Below, one piece after another: positions 1 to 9,799 of a DNA stretch of 64,000 bases. Location: NCBI RefSeq assembly GCF_001547895.1, contig NZ_AP014627.1, positions 2,359,501 to 2,423,500 on the forward strand, given 5' to 3'. Numbering within the stretch: the first letter of the stretch is position 1; each line of letters opens with the position of its first letter. The stretch comes from Pseudomonas sp. Os17 (GTDB taxonomy: Bacteria; Pseudomonadota; Gammaproteobacteria; Pseudomonadales; Pseudomonadaceae). The translations under genes and the position numbers were made by a program. A model generated the notes under the pieces. It searched no databases, was not told where the DNA came from, and saw nothing but the letters and a program-made list of their open reading frames with translations.

Positions 1-1082
1 ACGACAAGGACCAGACCACCTTTTCCACCGACGGCTACATCAACGCCTTCTACGTCAACAGCAAGGTCGACCGCTCCGGCGAGCAGTACGACCGCCGCCA
101 GGCGCGGGTGAAGATGGGCTTTCTGCCCAACTACCTCGGCTTCAACATGGGCAAACAGGTGGACGACCTCAAGCTCGGCGCCCGGGCCTCGTTCTGGGTG
201 ACCATCAACGACAGCGAAACCAACGGCACCGACACCGCCATCGACGTGCGCCAGTTCTACGGCACCGTGGCCAACCCGGAGTGGGGCGAGGTGCTGATCG
301 GTAAGGACTTCGGCCTGTTCGCCCGCTCCAACATCCTGCTCGATGAAATGCTCGCCGGGTACGGCCAGGTCAGCGACAGCCTGGGATTGGTGGACGGCGG
401 CGGGGTGTCGTTCGGCAACATCGGCAGCGGTTATCCCTATCCCTTTCCGTCGTCGCAGATCACTTACCGCAGCCCGCTGATGGACGGCCTGCGGGTGGCG
501 GTGGGCATCCTCGACCCGGTGGACACCAACGACAGCAGCGCCCTGGGCAAGGCCTACCAGAAGAACCCGCGCACCGAGAGCGAGATCACCTACCAGTTCG
601 ACCTGGGCGGGGCCAAGTTCTACAGCTGGCTCAACGGCAGCTACCAGACTTCCGACAACACCGACCCCAACGTGCAGTCGGTGACGTCCAAGGGCCTGGG
701 CTATGGCCTGCAGGCCAAGATGGGCGGCCTGTCCCTGACCGGTTCCGGGTTCCAGGCCAAGGGCATCAACCCGTTCTTCACCAACAATGCCGGCGAAGCC
801 ACCTTGCGCAATGTCGACAGCAAAGGCTACCTGCTGCAGGGCTCGTACAAACTGGGCAAGAACCGCCTGGCACTGTCCTACGGCAAGACCAAGGACGACG
901 GCAATGGCGTGGTCGGCAGCGGCGCCGATTACCAGACCCGGGGCGTGGCGCTGTTCCACGACATCAACGACAACCTCAAGCTGGTGGCCGAGTACAACCA
1001 GTTCGAGATCGACGGTCATCACACCAATGCGCAAAACGAAAACACCGACACCTTCGCCGTGGGTGCGGTGCTGACCTGGTAA
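1..1082 (+). CDS. Outer-membrane porin, 5' truncated by window edge
   Basis: The reading frame is already open at base 3 and stays open to the TAA at 1080-1082, so only the C-terminal ~360 residues are present and the internal ATG at 108 is not the start. The protein is rich in alternating hydrophobic/polar stretches, Gly and aromatic residues. It contains the porin-like segment around VRQFYGTVANPEWGEVLIGK and ends in a short strand closing with Thr-Trp, typical of a Gram-negative trimeric porin (Porin_4-like) beta-barrel. Role: passive solute diffusion across the outer membrane. Its position beside an alcohol-oxidation cluster may be coincidental. The substrate cannot be inferred. Confidence 0.75.
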   Translation, partial: DKDQTTFSTDGYINAFYVNSKVDRSGEQYDRRQARVKMGFLPNYLGFNMGKQVDDLKLGARASFWVTINDSETNGTDTAIDVRQFYGTVANPEWGEVLIGKDFGLFARSNILLDEMLAGYGQVSDSLGLVDGGGVSFGNIGSGYPYPFPSSQITYRSPLMDGLRVAVGILDPVDTNDSSALGKAYQKNPRTESEITYQFDLGGAKFYSWLNGSYQTSDNTDPNVQSVTSKGLGYGLQAKMGGLSLTGSGFQAKGINPFFTNNAGEATLRNVDSKGYLLQGSYKLGKNRLALSYGKTKDDGNGVVGSGADYQTRGVALFHDINDNLKLVAEYNQFEIDGHHTNAQNENTDTFAVGAVLTW

Positions 1083-1158
1083 CCCCAGCGCCGGCCCTGG
1101 CGTGCGCATCGCGCCCGGGCCGGCGCCCCCTCCATTCCCCATATCTCCCGCATGTCCC

Positions 1159-1640
1159 GTAGGAGCCGGCTTGCCGGCGAAGAGGCCCTCAAGCCTTGCA
1201 CCAGCCCGGATGACGCCTTCGCTGGCAAGCCAGCTCCTACGGAGGTCGCGCCGCGCATTCCCCGCCTATTTTCCGCATTGGCGCCTTCCCCGTAGGAGCC
1301 GGCTTGCCGGCGAAGAGGCCCTCAAGCCTTGCACCAGCCCGGATGACGCCTTCGCTGGCAAGCCAGCTCCTACGGAGGTCGCGCCGTGCATTCCCCGCCT
1401 ATTTTCCGCATTGGCGCATTTCCTGTAGGAGCCGGCTTGCCGGCGAAGAGGCCCTCAAGCCTTGCACCAGCCCGGATGACGCCTTCGCTGGCAAGCCAGC
1501 TCCTACGGAGGTCGCGCCGCGCATTCCCCGCCTATTTTCCGCATTGGCGCCTTCCCCGTAGGAGCCGGCTTGCCGGCGAAGCGGCCCTCAAGCCTTGCAC
1601 CAGCCCGGATGACGCCTTCGCTGGCAAGCCAGCTCCTACG
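1159..1640. repeat. Tandem array of GTAGGAGC-type REP doublets, 133-bp period
   Basis: Four copies start at 1159, 1292, 1425 and 1558, exactly 133 bp apart. Each copy holds an inverted pair: GTAGGAGCCGGCTTGCCGGC at one end and GCTGGCAAGCCAGCTCCTAC at the other (a REPIN-like unit). About 50 bp of linker (GGAGGTCGCGCCGCGCATTC...) is also repeated, and the last copy lacks it. It fills the 653-bp gap between the porin and the FIST gene. The small open frames inside it are repeat artefacts. Confidence 0.93.
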
Positions 1641-1660
1641 CCCATGGAACCGGCTACCCG

Positions 1661-1678
1661 CTACCCAAGTAGCATTCG
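1661..1678. promoter_or_regulatory. TACC-box upstream of the FIST/ercS' operon
   Basis: The sequence CTACCCAAGTAGCATTCG lies about 58 bp before the FIST start. It matches the recurrent box TACCAArGtaGtA seen upstream of five other PQQ-related units in this window. The closest match is the pqqA site, which shares the AAGTAGCATTCG core. The recurrence is seen directly. That it is bound by ErbR or EraR is inference. Confidence 0.5.
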
Positions 1679-1735
1679 TGCCCCGGGGCCGGCTTCGTAC
1701 ACTCATTGCTCAGACAACCGGCGCCGGAGGCGACG

Positions 1736-2899
1736 ATGCAGCAAGCCCAGAGCGAGGGCGTGGTCAGTGCCATGTCCCAGGCCGTCGATCCGCAGCAGGT
1801 GGCTCAGGACCTGGCCAGCCAGTTGCTGCATCCGCACCTGGGCTTCGTGCTGTTTTTCTGTTCCGCCGAATACCCCCTGCACACCCTCGGCCCGGCCCTG
1901 CAACAGAGCTTTGGCGGCATCCCCCTGGTGGGTTGCACCAGCGCCGGGGAAATCACCCCTCTGGGCTACGGGCGCAATTGCGTAACCGCCATCGGCTTCG
2001 ATCACCGGCACTTTTCCATCGCCGCCGAGCTGATCGACCAGATGGAGCACTTCAGCCTGATCGACGCCCAGCAGATGGTCGAACGCCTGGTGGGCCGTTG
2101 CCGCAGCAACACCCTGGCGCCGATCAAGGGCAACAGCTTCGCCCTGACCCTGCTGGACGGCCTGTCGAGCCGCGAAGAAATGGTCCTGGCCGCCCTCAGC
2201 GCGGCCCTGGGGGACATTCCGCATTTCGGCGGTTCGGCCGGCGATGACAACTACCTGACCCACACCCACGTGTATTACGGCGGCGAGTTCCACAGCGGCG
2301 CGGCGGTGGTGGTGCTGGTCAACACCTGGCTGGATTTCGAGGTGTTCACCACCCACCACATCCAGCCCCGGGAAGAAAAACTGGTGGTCACCGGCGCCGA
2401 CAGCGCCTCGCGCCGGGTCTATGAACTGAACGCGGAACCAGCCGCCGAGGAGTACGCACGGTTGATCGGCGTGCCCCTGGCGCAGCTCGACCATCGGGTG
2501 TTCGCCGCCCACCCGCTGGCGGTGCGCATCAACCAGCACTACTACGTGCGCGCGGTGCAGCAGGTGCACCCGGACCTGAGCCTGAGTTTCTACTGCGCGG
2601 TGGAGAACGGCATCGTCCTCACCGCCATGACCCCCGGCCCTTTGCTGCCCAACCTGCAACAGCTGTTCGACGGCTTGCAGCAGCGCCTGGGCAGCCTGTT
2701 GCTGACCATCGGCTGCGACTGCTTTTTGCGTCGCCTGGAGCTGGAGGATCGCGGCAGCCTGGATGAGATCGGGGCCTTTTTGCGGGATCAACGGGTGATG
2801 GGTTTCAACACCTACGGAGAACAGTTCAATGGCATGCACATCAACCAGACCTTCACCGGGGTCGCCATTGCCCGCAGTCGAACTCCGGCCCGCCGCTGA
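1736..2899 (+). CDS. FIST-domain sensory protein
   Basis: A 387-residue soluble protein with the FIST N/C architecture. The N-terminal half contains GCTSAGEI and FGGSAGDD glycine-rich loops and the C-terminal half contains GCDCFLRRLELEDRG and the VMGFNTYGEQ segment. FIST domains are predicted small-ligand sensors found with signalling proteins. Start chosen at ATG 1736 because GGAGG sits 5 bp upstream. A more distal in-frame ATG at 1706 has no such site. The downstream hybrid kinase gene overlaps its 3' end by 71 bp. This matches the FIST gene next to ercS' in the P. aeruginosa exa region, so a ligand-sensing role for that kinase is likely but unproven. Confidence 0.85.
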   Translation: MQQAQSEGVVSAMSQAVDPQQVAQDLASQLLHPHLGFVLFFCSAEYPLHTLGPALQQSFGGIPLVGCTSAGEITPLGYGRNCVTAIGFDHRHFSIAAELIDQMEHFSLIDAQQMVERLVGRCRSNTLAPIKGNSFALTLLDGLSSREEMVLAALSAALGDIPHFGGSAGDDNYLTHTHVYYGGEFHSGAAVVVLVNTWLDFEVFTTHHIQPREEKLVVTGADSASRRVYELNAEPAAEEYARLIGVPLAQLDHRVFAAHPLAVRINQHYYVRAVQQVHPDLSLSFYCAVENGIVLTAMTPGPLLPNLQQLFDGLQQRLGSLLLTIGCDCFLRRLELEDRGSLDEIGAFLRDQRVMGFNTYGEQFNGMHINQTFTGVAIARSRTPARR

Positions 2900-5465
2900 G
2901 CTGCAAGCGCAGCTCGACTGCCTGCAGCGCGAGAACCGCAAGCTGCGGCGGATCAACGAGGCGCTGATCGAACGGGTCGAATCCGGCATCACCCGCGGCA
3001 ACGACCCTTATGCGGCGTTCCAGCATTCGGTGGTGCTGGCCGAGCAGGTGCGCGAACGCACCGACGCCCTGAACCAGGCCATGGCCGAGCTCAAGGCCGG
3101 CAACCATCTGCTCAGCGAGGCGCGGCTGCGGGCCGAGACGGCTCACCAGCACCTGATCGACGCCATCGAGAGCATTTCCGACGCCTTCGTGCTGTTCGAT
3201 CAGGAGCAGCGCATCGTCCTGTTCAACAGCCGCTTTCGCGCCTTCTGGACCCACGGCCGGGTGCGGATCATGGCCGGCATGCGCCTGTCGGAAGTGCGCC
3301 GACTGATGACCAGCACCGGGCTGTTCAGCGAGGAACCGCGCAGCGGCGCCGACGAACAACCGCTGTATCGCCTGCACAACGGCCGCTGGCTGCAGGTCAG
3401 CGAACGGCCGACCCGGGAGGGCGGGCGGGTGATCCTGTTCACCGACATCACCGAGGTCAAGCACAGCGAAACCCTGCGCCGGGAGCAGGCGGTGGCGCAA
3501 AAGTCCCACCTGCTGCAACGGGCGGTGGACAACCTGTCCCAGGGCGTGGCCATGGTCAGCGCCGAGGGCATTCTCGAACTGTGGAACCGGCGCTTCCTGG
3601 AGCTCAGCGGGTTGGCCCCGGTGGCCGCGCACCGCTTGTTTGCCGAAGTCATCGGCGACAGTGAGCTGAGCCTGCTGACCCCCGCCAGCCGCGACGGCAA
3701 TGGCCGGGTGATCCACGAGTGTGAGCAACGTTTGAGCGACGGCCGGGTCCTGGAGATCCGCACCCATCCGCTACCCACCGGCGGTTTCGTCAACACCTTC
3801 ACCGACATCACCGAGCGCTACCAGCACGCCGAGGCCCTGAGCGAGAGCGAACGCTGGATTCGCCTGATCACCGACCATGTGCCGGCGCTGATCGCCTACC
3901 TGAATGCCGACCTGGTGTACGAGTTCACCAACAAGGTCTACGAGGAGTGGTACTGCTGGCCCCGGGGCGTGATGCTCGGCCAGAGCCTGCGCGAGGTGCA
4001 CAGCGAACAGCACTACCAGCGCCTGGAAAGCTATGTGGAGCGGGCCCTGGCGGGGGAGAGCGTGACCTTCGAATTCGCCGAAACCAACGTCAACAACCAG
4101 GAGCGCTACATGCTGCGCTCCTACGTGCCCAACCGCCTGGCCAATGGCGAAGTGGTGGGGATCTTCGTGCTGATCCGCGACATCACCGAACGCCGGCGCA
4201 CCGCCGAGGCCTTGCATCAGGCCTACCAGAACCTGGAACTGCGGGTGCGCGAACGCACCGCCGAACTGACCACCCTCAACCAGCAGCTGCTGCGCGAGAT
4301 CGAAGAGCGCAGCCGGGTCGAGTCGCGGCTGCGCGAGGCCAAGAGCGAGGCCGAGCGGGCCAACCTGTCGAAGACCAAGTTCCTCGCCGCGGTCAGCCAT
4401 GACCTGCTGCAACCCCTGAACGCCGCGCGGCTGTTCACCAGCGCCTTGCTGGAGCGCCGCGACCCCCAGGCCAGCAGCGCCCTGGTGCGCAATGTCAGCA
4501 ACTCCCTGGAAGACGTGGAGAACCTGCTGGGCACCCTGGTGGACATCTCCAAGCTCGACGCCGGGGTGATCAAGGCCGATATCGCGCCTTTCGCCTTGAG
4601 CGAACTGTTGGAAAACCTTGCCGCCGAGTACGCCCAGGTGGCCCGCAGCGAAGGCCTGGAACTGCACTTCGTGGCCTGCTCGGCCCTGGTGCGCAGCGAC
4701 ATCCAGCTGCTGGCGCGAATCCTTCGCAACCTGCTGAGCAACGCCATCCGCTACACCCGTCAGGGCCGGGTGGTGCTGGGCTGCCGGCGCCAGGGGCACT
4801 GGCTGTCGATCGAAGTCTGGGACAGTGGCATGGGCATCGCCGCCGAACGCCTGGAAGAAATCTTCCAGGAATTCAAGCGCGGCGAAGAACAGCGCCCGGA
4901 CCAGGATCGCGGCCTGGGCCTGGGGCTGGCCATCGTCGAGAAGATTGCCGGGATCCTCGGCCACCGCATCGGCGTGCGCTCCTGGCCGGGACGTGGCTCG
5001 GTGTTCAGCGTGCAGGTGCCGATCAGCGCCAGCGCGCCCTTGCCGGCGCCGCGCCCGGAGCTGGGCGACGCGCTGCTGGAGCGTTTGCACGGCGCGCGGA
5101 TCTGGGTGCTGGATAACGACGCGGCGATCTGCGCCGGCATGCGCACCCTGCTCGAAGGCTGGGGCTGCCAGGTGATCACCGCCTTGTCCGAAGAAGACCT
5201 GGCGCGCCAGGTCGACGACTACCGCGCCGACGCCGACCTGCTGATTGCCGACTACCACCTGGACCACCAGCAGAACGGCATCGACGCCGTGGCCCGGATC
5301 AACGCCCGCCGTGCCCTGGCGATCCCGGCGATGATGATCACCGCCAACTACAGCAACGACCTCAAACAGCAACTGCGGCAGCTGGGCCACACCCTGATGC
5401 ACAAACCGGTGCGCCCGATGAAACTCAAGACCGCCATCAGCCACCTGCTGACGCCCCCCCTGTAG
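2829..5465 (+). CDS. ercS': Cytosolic hybrid sensor histidine kinase ErcS'-like
   Basis: An 878-residue multidomain kinase. In order it has an N-terminal coiled coil (about 20-110), three PAS-like regions (roughly 110-465, each ending in a TDITE or RDITE motif), a second coiled coil, an H-box AAVSHDLLQPLNAAR with His524, an ATPase domain containing GLGLGLAIVEKIAG, and a C-terminal receiver whose probable phospho-Asp is D808 in LLIADYHLD. No membrane segments are seen, so it should sense a cytoplasmic cue. ATG 2829 is preceded by GGAG with 9-bp spacing. The start lies inside the FIST gene, suggesting translational coupling. By homology it acts upstream of ErbR in control of ethanol oxidation. 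It is paralogous to the ErcS gene at the other end of the cluster. Confidence 0.85.
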   Translation: MACTSTRPSPGSPLPAVELRPAAELQAQLDCLQRENRKLRRINEALIERVESGITRGNDPYAAFQHSVVLAEQVRERTDALNQAMAELKAGNHLLSEARLRAETAHQHLIDAIESISDAFVLFDQEQRIVLFNSRFRAFWTHGRVRIMAGMRLSEVRRLMTSTGLFSEEPRSGADEQPLYRLHNGRWLQVSERPTREGGRVILFTDITEVKHSETLRREQAVAQKSHLLQRAVDNLSQGVAMVSAEGILELWNRRFLELSGLAPVAAHRLFAEVIGDSELSLLTPASRDGNGRVIHECEQRLSDGRVLEIRTHPLPTGGFVNTFTDITERYQHAEALSESERWIRLITDHVPALIAYLNADLVYEFTNKVYEEWYCWPRGVMLGQSLREVHSEQHYQRLESYVERALAGESVTFEFAETNVNNQERYMLRSYVPNRLANGEVVGIFVLIRDITERRRTAEALHQAYQNLELRVRERTAELTTLNQQLLREIEERSRVESRLREAKSEAERANLSKTKFLAAVSHDLLQPLNAARLFTSALLERRDPQASSALVRNVSNSLEDVENLLGTLVDISKLDAGVIKADIAPFALSELLENLAAEYAQVARSEGLELHFVACSALVRSDIQLLARILRNLLSNAIRYTRQGRVVLGCRRQGHWLSIEVWDSGMGIAAERLEEIFQEFKRGEEQRPDQDRGLGLGLAIVEKIAGILGHRIGVRSWPGRGSVFSVQVPISASAPLPAPRPELGDALLERLHGARIWVLDNDAAICAGMRTLLEGWGCQVITALSEEDLARQVDDYRADADLLIADYHLDHQQNGIDAVARINARRALAIPAMMITANYSNDLKQQLRQLGHTLMHKPVRPMKLKTAISHLLTPPL

Positions 5466-5652
5466 CCGCTGCCGCAGGCTGCGCCCGGCTCCGCAGGAGA
5501 CGCCAACCCTGGCAACGCGGTCCGCCAGAACAACCCGCGTGCCCCGATTCACCGCCACGGGGTTGGTCGCGATGGATGCGCCGGTCTTCAGAATCGCTGG
5601 AAGGGCCTTCGGCCCTTGTCGCAGCCTCGCCGAAGGCTCGGCAGCGGCTACA
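5463..5652. repeat. GTAGCCGCTGCC-type REP doublet
   Basis: An inverted pair starts at GTAGCCGCTGCCGCAGGCTGCG and closes with CTCGGCAGCGGCTAC near 5651, with CTGGAAGGGCCTTCGGCCCTT in between. It fills the space between the convergent ercS' and erbR genes. The ercS' TAG stop is the TAG of the palindrome. The 7042-7226 element has the same inner sequence. Confidence 0.8.
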
Positions 5653-5656
5653 GGGG

Positions 5657-6322
5657 TTAGCGGCGCAGGTAGGCGCCGAAATCGATATCCCCGGCACTGA
5701 GGATTGCTTGCACCCGGTTGTGCACGTTGAGCTTGCGCAGGATCGCCGAGACGTGGGCCTTCACTGTGGTTTCGGCAATGTCCAGGGTGTAGGCGATCTG
5801 TTTGTTGGACTCGCCCTTGGTCATGCGTTCCAGCACCAGGAGCTGTTTGCGGGTCAGGGCCTGGAGCAGTTCCGGGGGGAAGCTCGGGGTCTCGCTGCTG
5901 CGGCGTCCCGGCTGGCTTTTCTGGGTGCGGATGATGTCCGGCGGCAGGTACACGTTGCCGTTGAGGATCTGTTCGATGGCCTCGGTCATCTGCGAGCGCG
6001 CCGAGGATTTGGTGATGAAGCCGACGGCGCCGTAGGTGATGGCCTGGAGGACGATTTGCTTGTCCTGCTCGGCGGAGACGATCACCACCGGAATGGTCGG
6101 CGCTTCGTTGCGCAGGGTGATCAGGCCGTTGAGGCCGTGCATGCCAGGCATGTTCAGGTCCAGCAGGATCAGGTCGAGGTCGTCGTGCTCCTGGGTCAGG
6201 GCCAGGGCGCTGTCCAGGTCGGCGGTTTCCATCACCTCGCTGCCGGGAAATCCGTCGCTGATGACGTTGTGAATGGCTTCGCGAAACAGTGGGTGATCGT
6301 CGGCTATCAGAATTTTATACAT
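5657..6322 (-). CDS. erbR: LuxR/NarL-family response regulator ErbR (AgmR)
   Basis: A 221-residue two-domain regulator. The receiver (1-120) has the acidic pair D8/D9, phospho-acceptor D55 in [10 protein letters not shown] and K105. The C-terminal LuxR-type helix-turn-helix contains [20 protein letters not shown] and [16 protein letters not shown]. The start has GAGG and AAAGG upstream on the minus strand. Position and sequence match ErbR/AgmR of P. aeruginosa and PedR1 of P. putida, activators of PQQ-dependent alcohol oxidation genes. Probable phosphodonors are the ErcS or ErcS' kinases, since no kinase is directly joined to it. It probably binds some of the recurrent boxes described in this window (inference). 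Confidence 0.88.
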   Translation of the reverse strand: MYKILIADDHPLFREAIHNVISDGFPGSEVMETADLDSALALTQEHDDLDLILLDLNMPGMHGLNGLITLRNEAPTIPVVIVSAEQDKQIVLQAITYGAVGFITKSSARSQMTEAIEQILNGNVYLPPDIIRTQKSQPGRRSSETPSFPPELLQALTRKQLLVLERMTKGESNKQIAYTLDIAETTVKAHVSAILRKLNVHNRVQAILSAGDIDFGAYLRR

Positions 6323-6369
6323 GGCCTTTCACCTCGTTATTGTGATTGTGCGGGGGCGCGCTGGCGGCT

Positions 6370-6912
6370 TCAGGGAAAGGCTTCCGGCTGGGCCGCCACC
6401 ACGGGCAAGCCGGCGGCCTCCCAGGCGTCCAGGCCGTCGCGATACCAGTAGAGGGAGGTATAGCCCAGGGCTGCGGCGCGTTTTACCGCGTTCCAGCTCA
6501 GCCAGCAATCGGCGCGGCAATAAAAGACCAGCGGTCGTTGCAGGTTGCCGGCGCTGAGCTGCTGCAGGTAGCGGCTGAAGTAGCCTTGCCACTCGGGGCT
6601 CAGCTCGCCGTCGCCGGTATTGGCCAGCCAGTGGCTGCCGGGCAGGTTGGCGTGGGGCTCGCTGTCGATGAAGCGGCCTTGCAGCCATTGCCGGCGATAG
6701 ACGTCGATCAGCAGGGGTTTGGGTTGCGCCTGGAGCAGGGCCTGCAAACCCTGGGTGTCGATGATCTGCGCGACCTCGATCTGCGTGGGCGTCGGGCTGC
6801 GGTAGAGGCTGGTGCGATAGCCGTCGGCGGAAAACAGCGGCGTCTCGGCCTGGGCCATTCCCAGGGTCAGGCTCAGGGACAGCAGGGCCAGGGTCTGCAG
6901 GGCACGGGGCAT
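6370..6912 (-). CDS. Periplasmic rhodanese-like CRADCW protein linked to PQQ catabolism
   Basis: A 180-residue protein with a signal peptide (about 1-22, ending AQA). The C-terminal rhodanese-like fold contains LLIDVYRRQW, the reactive segment VFYCRADCWLSW and the helix WNAVKRAAALGY. It belongs to the family described as PQQ-dependent catabolism-associated CXXCW-motif proteins, although the cysteines here are spaced CRADC. A role in thiol or redox maintenance of quinoprotein partners is plausible but unknown. AAGGA precedes the start. It has its own upstream region with a TACC-box, separated from the ABC operon by a REP element. Confidence 0.8.
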   Translation of the reverse strand: MPRALQTLALLSLSLTLGMAQAETPLFSADGYRTSLYRSPTPTQIEVAQIIDTQGLQALLQAQPKPLLIDVYRRQWLQGRFIDSEPHANLPGSHWLANTGDGELSPEWQGYFSRYLQQLSAGNLQRPLVFYCRADCWLSWNAVKRAAALGYTSLYWYRDGLDAWEAAGLPVVAAQPEAFP

Positions 6913-6993
6913 AAGGGGGTTGTCCTTCTTGTTATGCGCCCATTACATGCCAGCGCGGGTGCATTTGTGAATGCGACCATCGACAGCAAAAGC

Positions 6994-7010
6994 AGTACCA
7001 AAGTCGTAGG
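6994..7010. promoter_or_regulatory. TACC-box upstream of the CRADCW gene
   Basis: AGTACCAAAGTCGTAGG lies about 82 bp upstream of the minus-strand start at 6912. It matches the recurrent box TACCAArGtaGtA. The rest of the 6913-7248 gap holds only the REP element at 7042-7226. Confidence 0.5.
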
Positions 7011-7041
7011 TCCTGGCTGGGTGACGCTCTTGTAGTTGTCT

Positions 7042-7226
7042 GTAGCCGCTGCCGCAGGCTGCGAACGGCTTGGGCGGCATTCCGACGGAGGAGACGCCAG
7101 ACCTGCCGACGCGGTCCAGCAGGACAGTCCACCGGGTTCTCTTCACAGCTGTGTGCCGGTCTTTGTATCGCTGGAAGGTCCTGCGGCCCTTGTCGCAGCC
7201 TCGCCCAAGGCTCGGCAGCGGCTACA
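7042..7226. repeat. GTAGCCGCTGCC-type REP doublet
   Basis: It begins GTAGCCGCTGCCGCAGGCTG and ends CTCGGCAGCGGCTAC. Inside, CTGGAAGGTCCTGCGGCCCTTGTCGC is shared with the 5463-5652 element. It separates the ABC transporter operon from the CRADCW gene. Confidence 0.8.
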
Positions 7227-7248
7227 GAGGCTCTTTATCTGGAGATGT

Positions 7249-8039
7249 TTAGGCGGTGCTTTTGCGCAGGGCGGCGTGTTGCGGGTTGAAGGTCAGTACC
7301 GCCAGCAGGGAGAACACCAGGGTCAGGCCCAGGCACACCGCCAGGGCCAGGAGGTTGAGGCGTTGATACAGGGCGAAGCGCACCAGCTCCACGGCGTGGG
7401 TGAAGGGGTTGAGGGCGCACAGCCAGTACAGCCAGGGGCTGGCTTCGAGCATCTTCCACAGCGGGTACAGCGCCGAGGACAGGAAGAACAGCGGGAAGAT
7501 CACGAAGTTCATCACCCCGGCAAAGTTCTCCAGTTGGCGGATGGCGTTGGACAGCAGCAACCCCAGGGCGCTGAGCATCAGGGCCACCAGCAGCAACGCC
7601 GGCAGCGCCGCCAGCAGGCCCATGGCCGGCGGCTGCACGCCATACAGCCAGGCCACGGCGAGGAAGGCGTAGACCTGCAGCAGCGAGATCAGCGAGGTGG
7701 CCAGCAGCTTGCTGGCCAGCAGGAAGGCCCGGGGCAGGGGACTGGTGAGCAGCACGCGCATGCTACCCATTTCCCGGTCGTAGACCATCGACAGCGAGCC
7801 CTGCATGCCGTTGAACAGCAGGATCATGCAGGCCAGCCCCGGGACGATGTAGACCTCGTAGGGAATGTAGGTGCTGTAGGGCTCGATGATGGCGATGCCC
7901 AGGGCCGCGCGAAAGCCGGCGGCGAACACCAGCAGCCACAGCAGAGGCCGCACCAGGGCGCTGAGAAAGCGTGTGCGCTGCAGCACGAAGCGCAGCCATT
8001 CGCGCAGCACGATGCCGCGCAGGCACTGCCAGTAGGCGT

Positions 8040-8043
<4 letters not shown>
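7249..8043 (-). CDS. pedC: ABC-2 type permease, PQQ-alcohol cluster (PedC-like)
   Basis: A 264-residue inner-membrane permease with about six hydrophobic helices, for example LLWLLVFAAGFRAALGIAI and FAGVMNFVIFPLFFLSSALY. It has the conserved FFLSSALYPLW segment of ABC-2 exporter-type permeases. It overlaps the ATPase stop by 4 bp (ATGA), showing operon coupling. The family is known from PQQ-dependent alcohol degradation clusters. In P. putida KT2440 the orthologous PedA1A2BC system supports growth at low lanthanide levels. Transport direction and substrate cannot be read from the sequence. Confidence 0.85.
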
Positions 8044-8794
<751 letters not shown>

Positions 8795-8798
<4 letters not shown>

Positions 8799-9769
8799 GG
8801 GGTCACCACCACGCCCCAGGGATAGCGCCCGACCTTCACCGACTTGAGCACCTTGAGGCTGTTGACATCGATCACCGAGACATCGCCGCTGACCCCGTTG
8901 GTGGCCAGCAGCTGGCTCTGGTCCGGGGTGAATGCCAGCTGCCAGACCCGCCGCCCCACCAGCAGGTAGTCGAGGATCTCGTAGGTCTTGGCGTCGATCA
9001 CCGCCACATGGTTGGCCGGGCCCAGGGCGACGAAGGCGTACTTGCCGTCGGCGCTGAGCTTGATGCCCACCGGCTGCACCTTGTCCGGGTGCACGCCCTT
9101 GATCTTGAAGTTCAGGGTCTTGAGCACCTGGCGCGTGGCCACGTCGAGGATGGTCACGGTGCCGCCGATTTCCGCCGAGGCCCAAAGCCTTGAGCCGTCC
9201 TGGTTGAACTCGACGAAGCGCGGGCGCTGGTCCACCAGGGTGCTGTCGGCCAGGGTCTGGGTGCTGGTGTCGATCCAGTGCAGCATGTTGGTGGTTTCGC
9301 TGGTGTTGACCGCCCACTTGCCATCAGGGCTCACCGCCATGCCCTCGGGCTCGACCCCGACGTTGATCTGGCCGAGGACCTTGGCGGTCTCGGTGTCGAT
9401 CACCGTGACCAGCGCATCGTCCTCGTTGGACACGTACAGCCAGCGGTTGTTGGGGTGCAGGGCGAACTGCTCGGGGTCCTTGCCGGACGGCAGCTCCTTG
9501 ATGATCTTGCGGGTGGCCACGTCCATCACCTGGACCCGGTCCGAATCGCTGGCGCAGATGTACAGCAGCTTGTTGTCATGGGACAGCAGCAGCCCGCGCG
9601 GGCGCTGGCCCACCGGCAGGGTCTGGGTGACTTCCAGGGTCTGCAGGTCGATCAGGCTCAGGCTGTTGTCCTTTTCGTTGGAGACCCAGGCCGTGGCGGC
9701 CATGGCGTGCCCGGCAGCGAGCAGCAGGGCCGCGCAGAGGGCAGAGCGGCAGAGAAGAGGGCGGCGCAT
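8795..9769 (-). CDS. Periplasmic YVTN-type beta-propeller protein of the PQQ ABC operon
   Basis: 324 residues with a signal peptide (to about AMA at residue 24) and repeated propeller blades. Blade motifs include VSNEKDNSLSLID, YVSNEDDALVTVIDTETAKV and TNGVSGDVSVIDVNSLKVLK. Members of this family sit in PQQ-linked ABC operons and probably act as a periplasmic binding or scaffold component. Ligand unknown. The start is separated from the preceding gene stop (9800) by 30 bp. Confidence 0.82.
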
Positions 9770-9799
9770 GGCGGATTCCTTGTTGTTGTGGTGATCGGA

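Noticed and set aside
1159..1640. Possible CRISPR-like array (regular repeats)
   Set aside because: The whole 133-bp unit is repeated with no unique spacers, and each unit is a pair of inverted palindromes. The same reasoning excludes the 92-bp and 160-bp arrays. No cas genes are present.
1102..1985. Overlapping Pro/Arg/Ser-rich frames across the repeat region
   Set aside because: They repeat the same peptide with the 133-bp period and are simply translated repeat DNA.
3771..5558. 595-codon minus-strand frame opposite ercS'
   Set aside because: Antisense shadow of a hybrid kinase with intact H-box, ATPase and receiver motifs.
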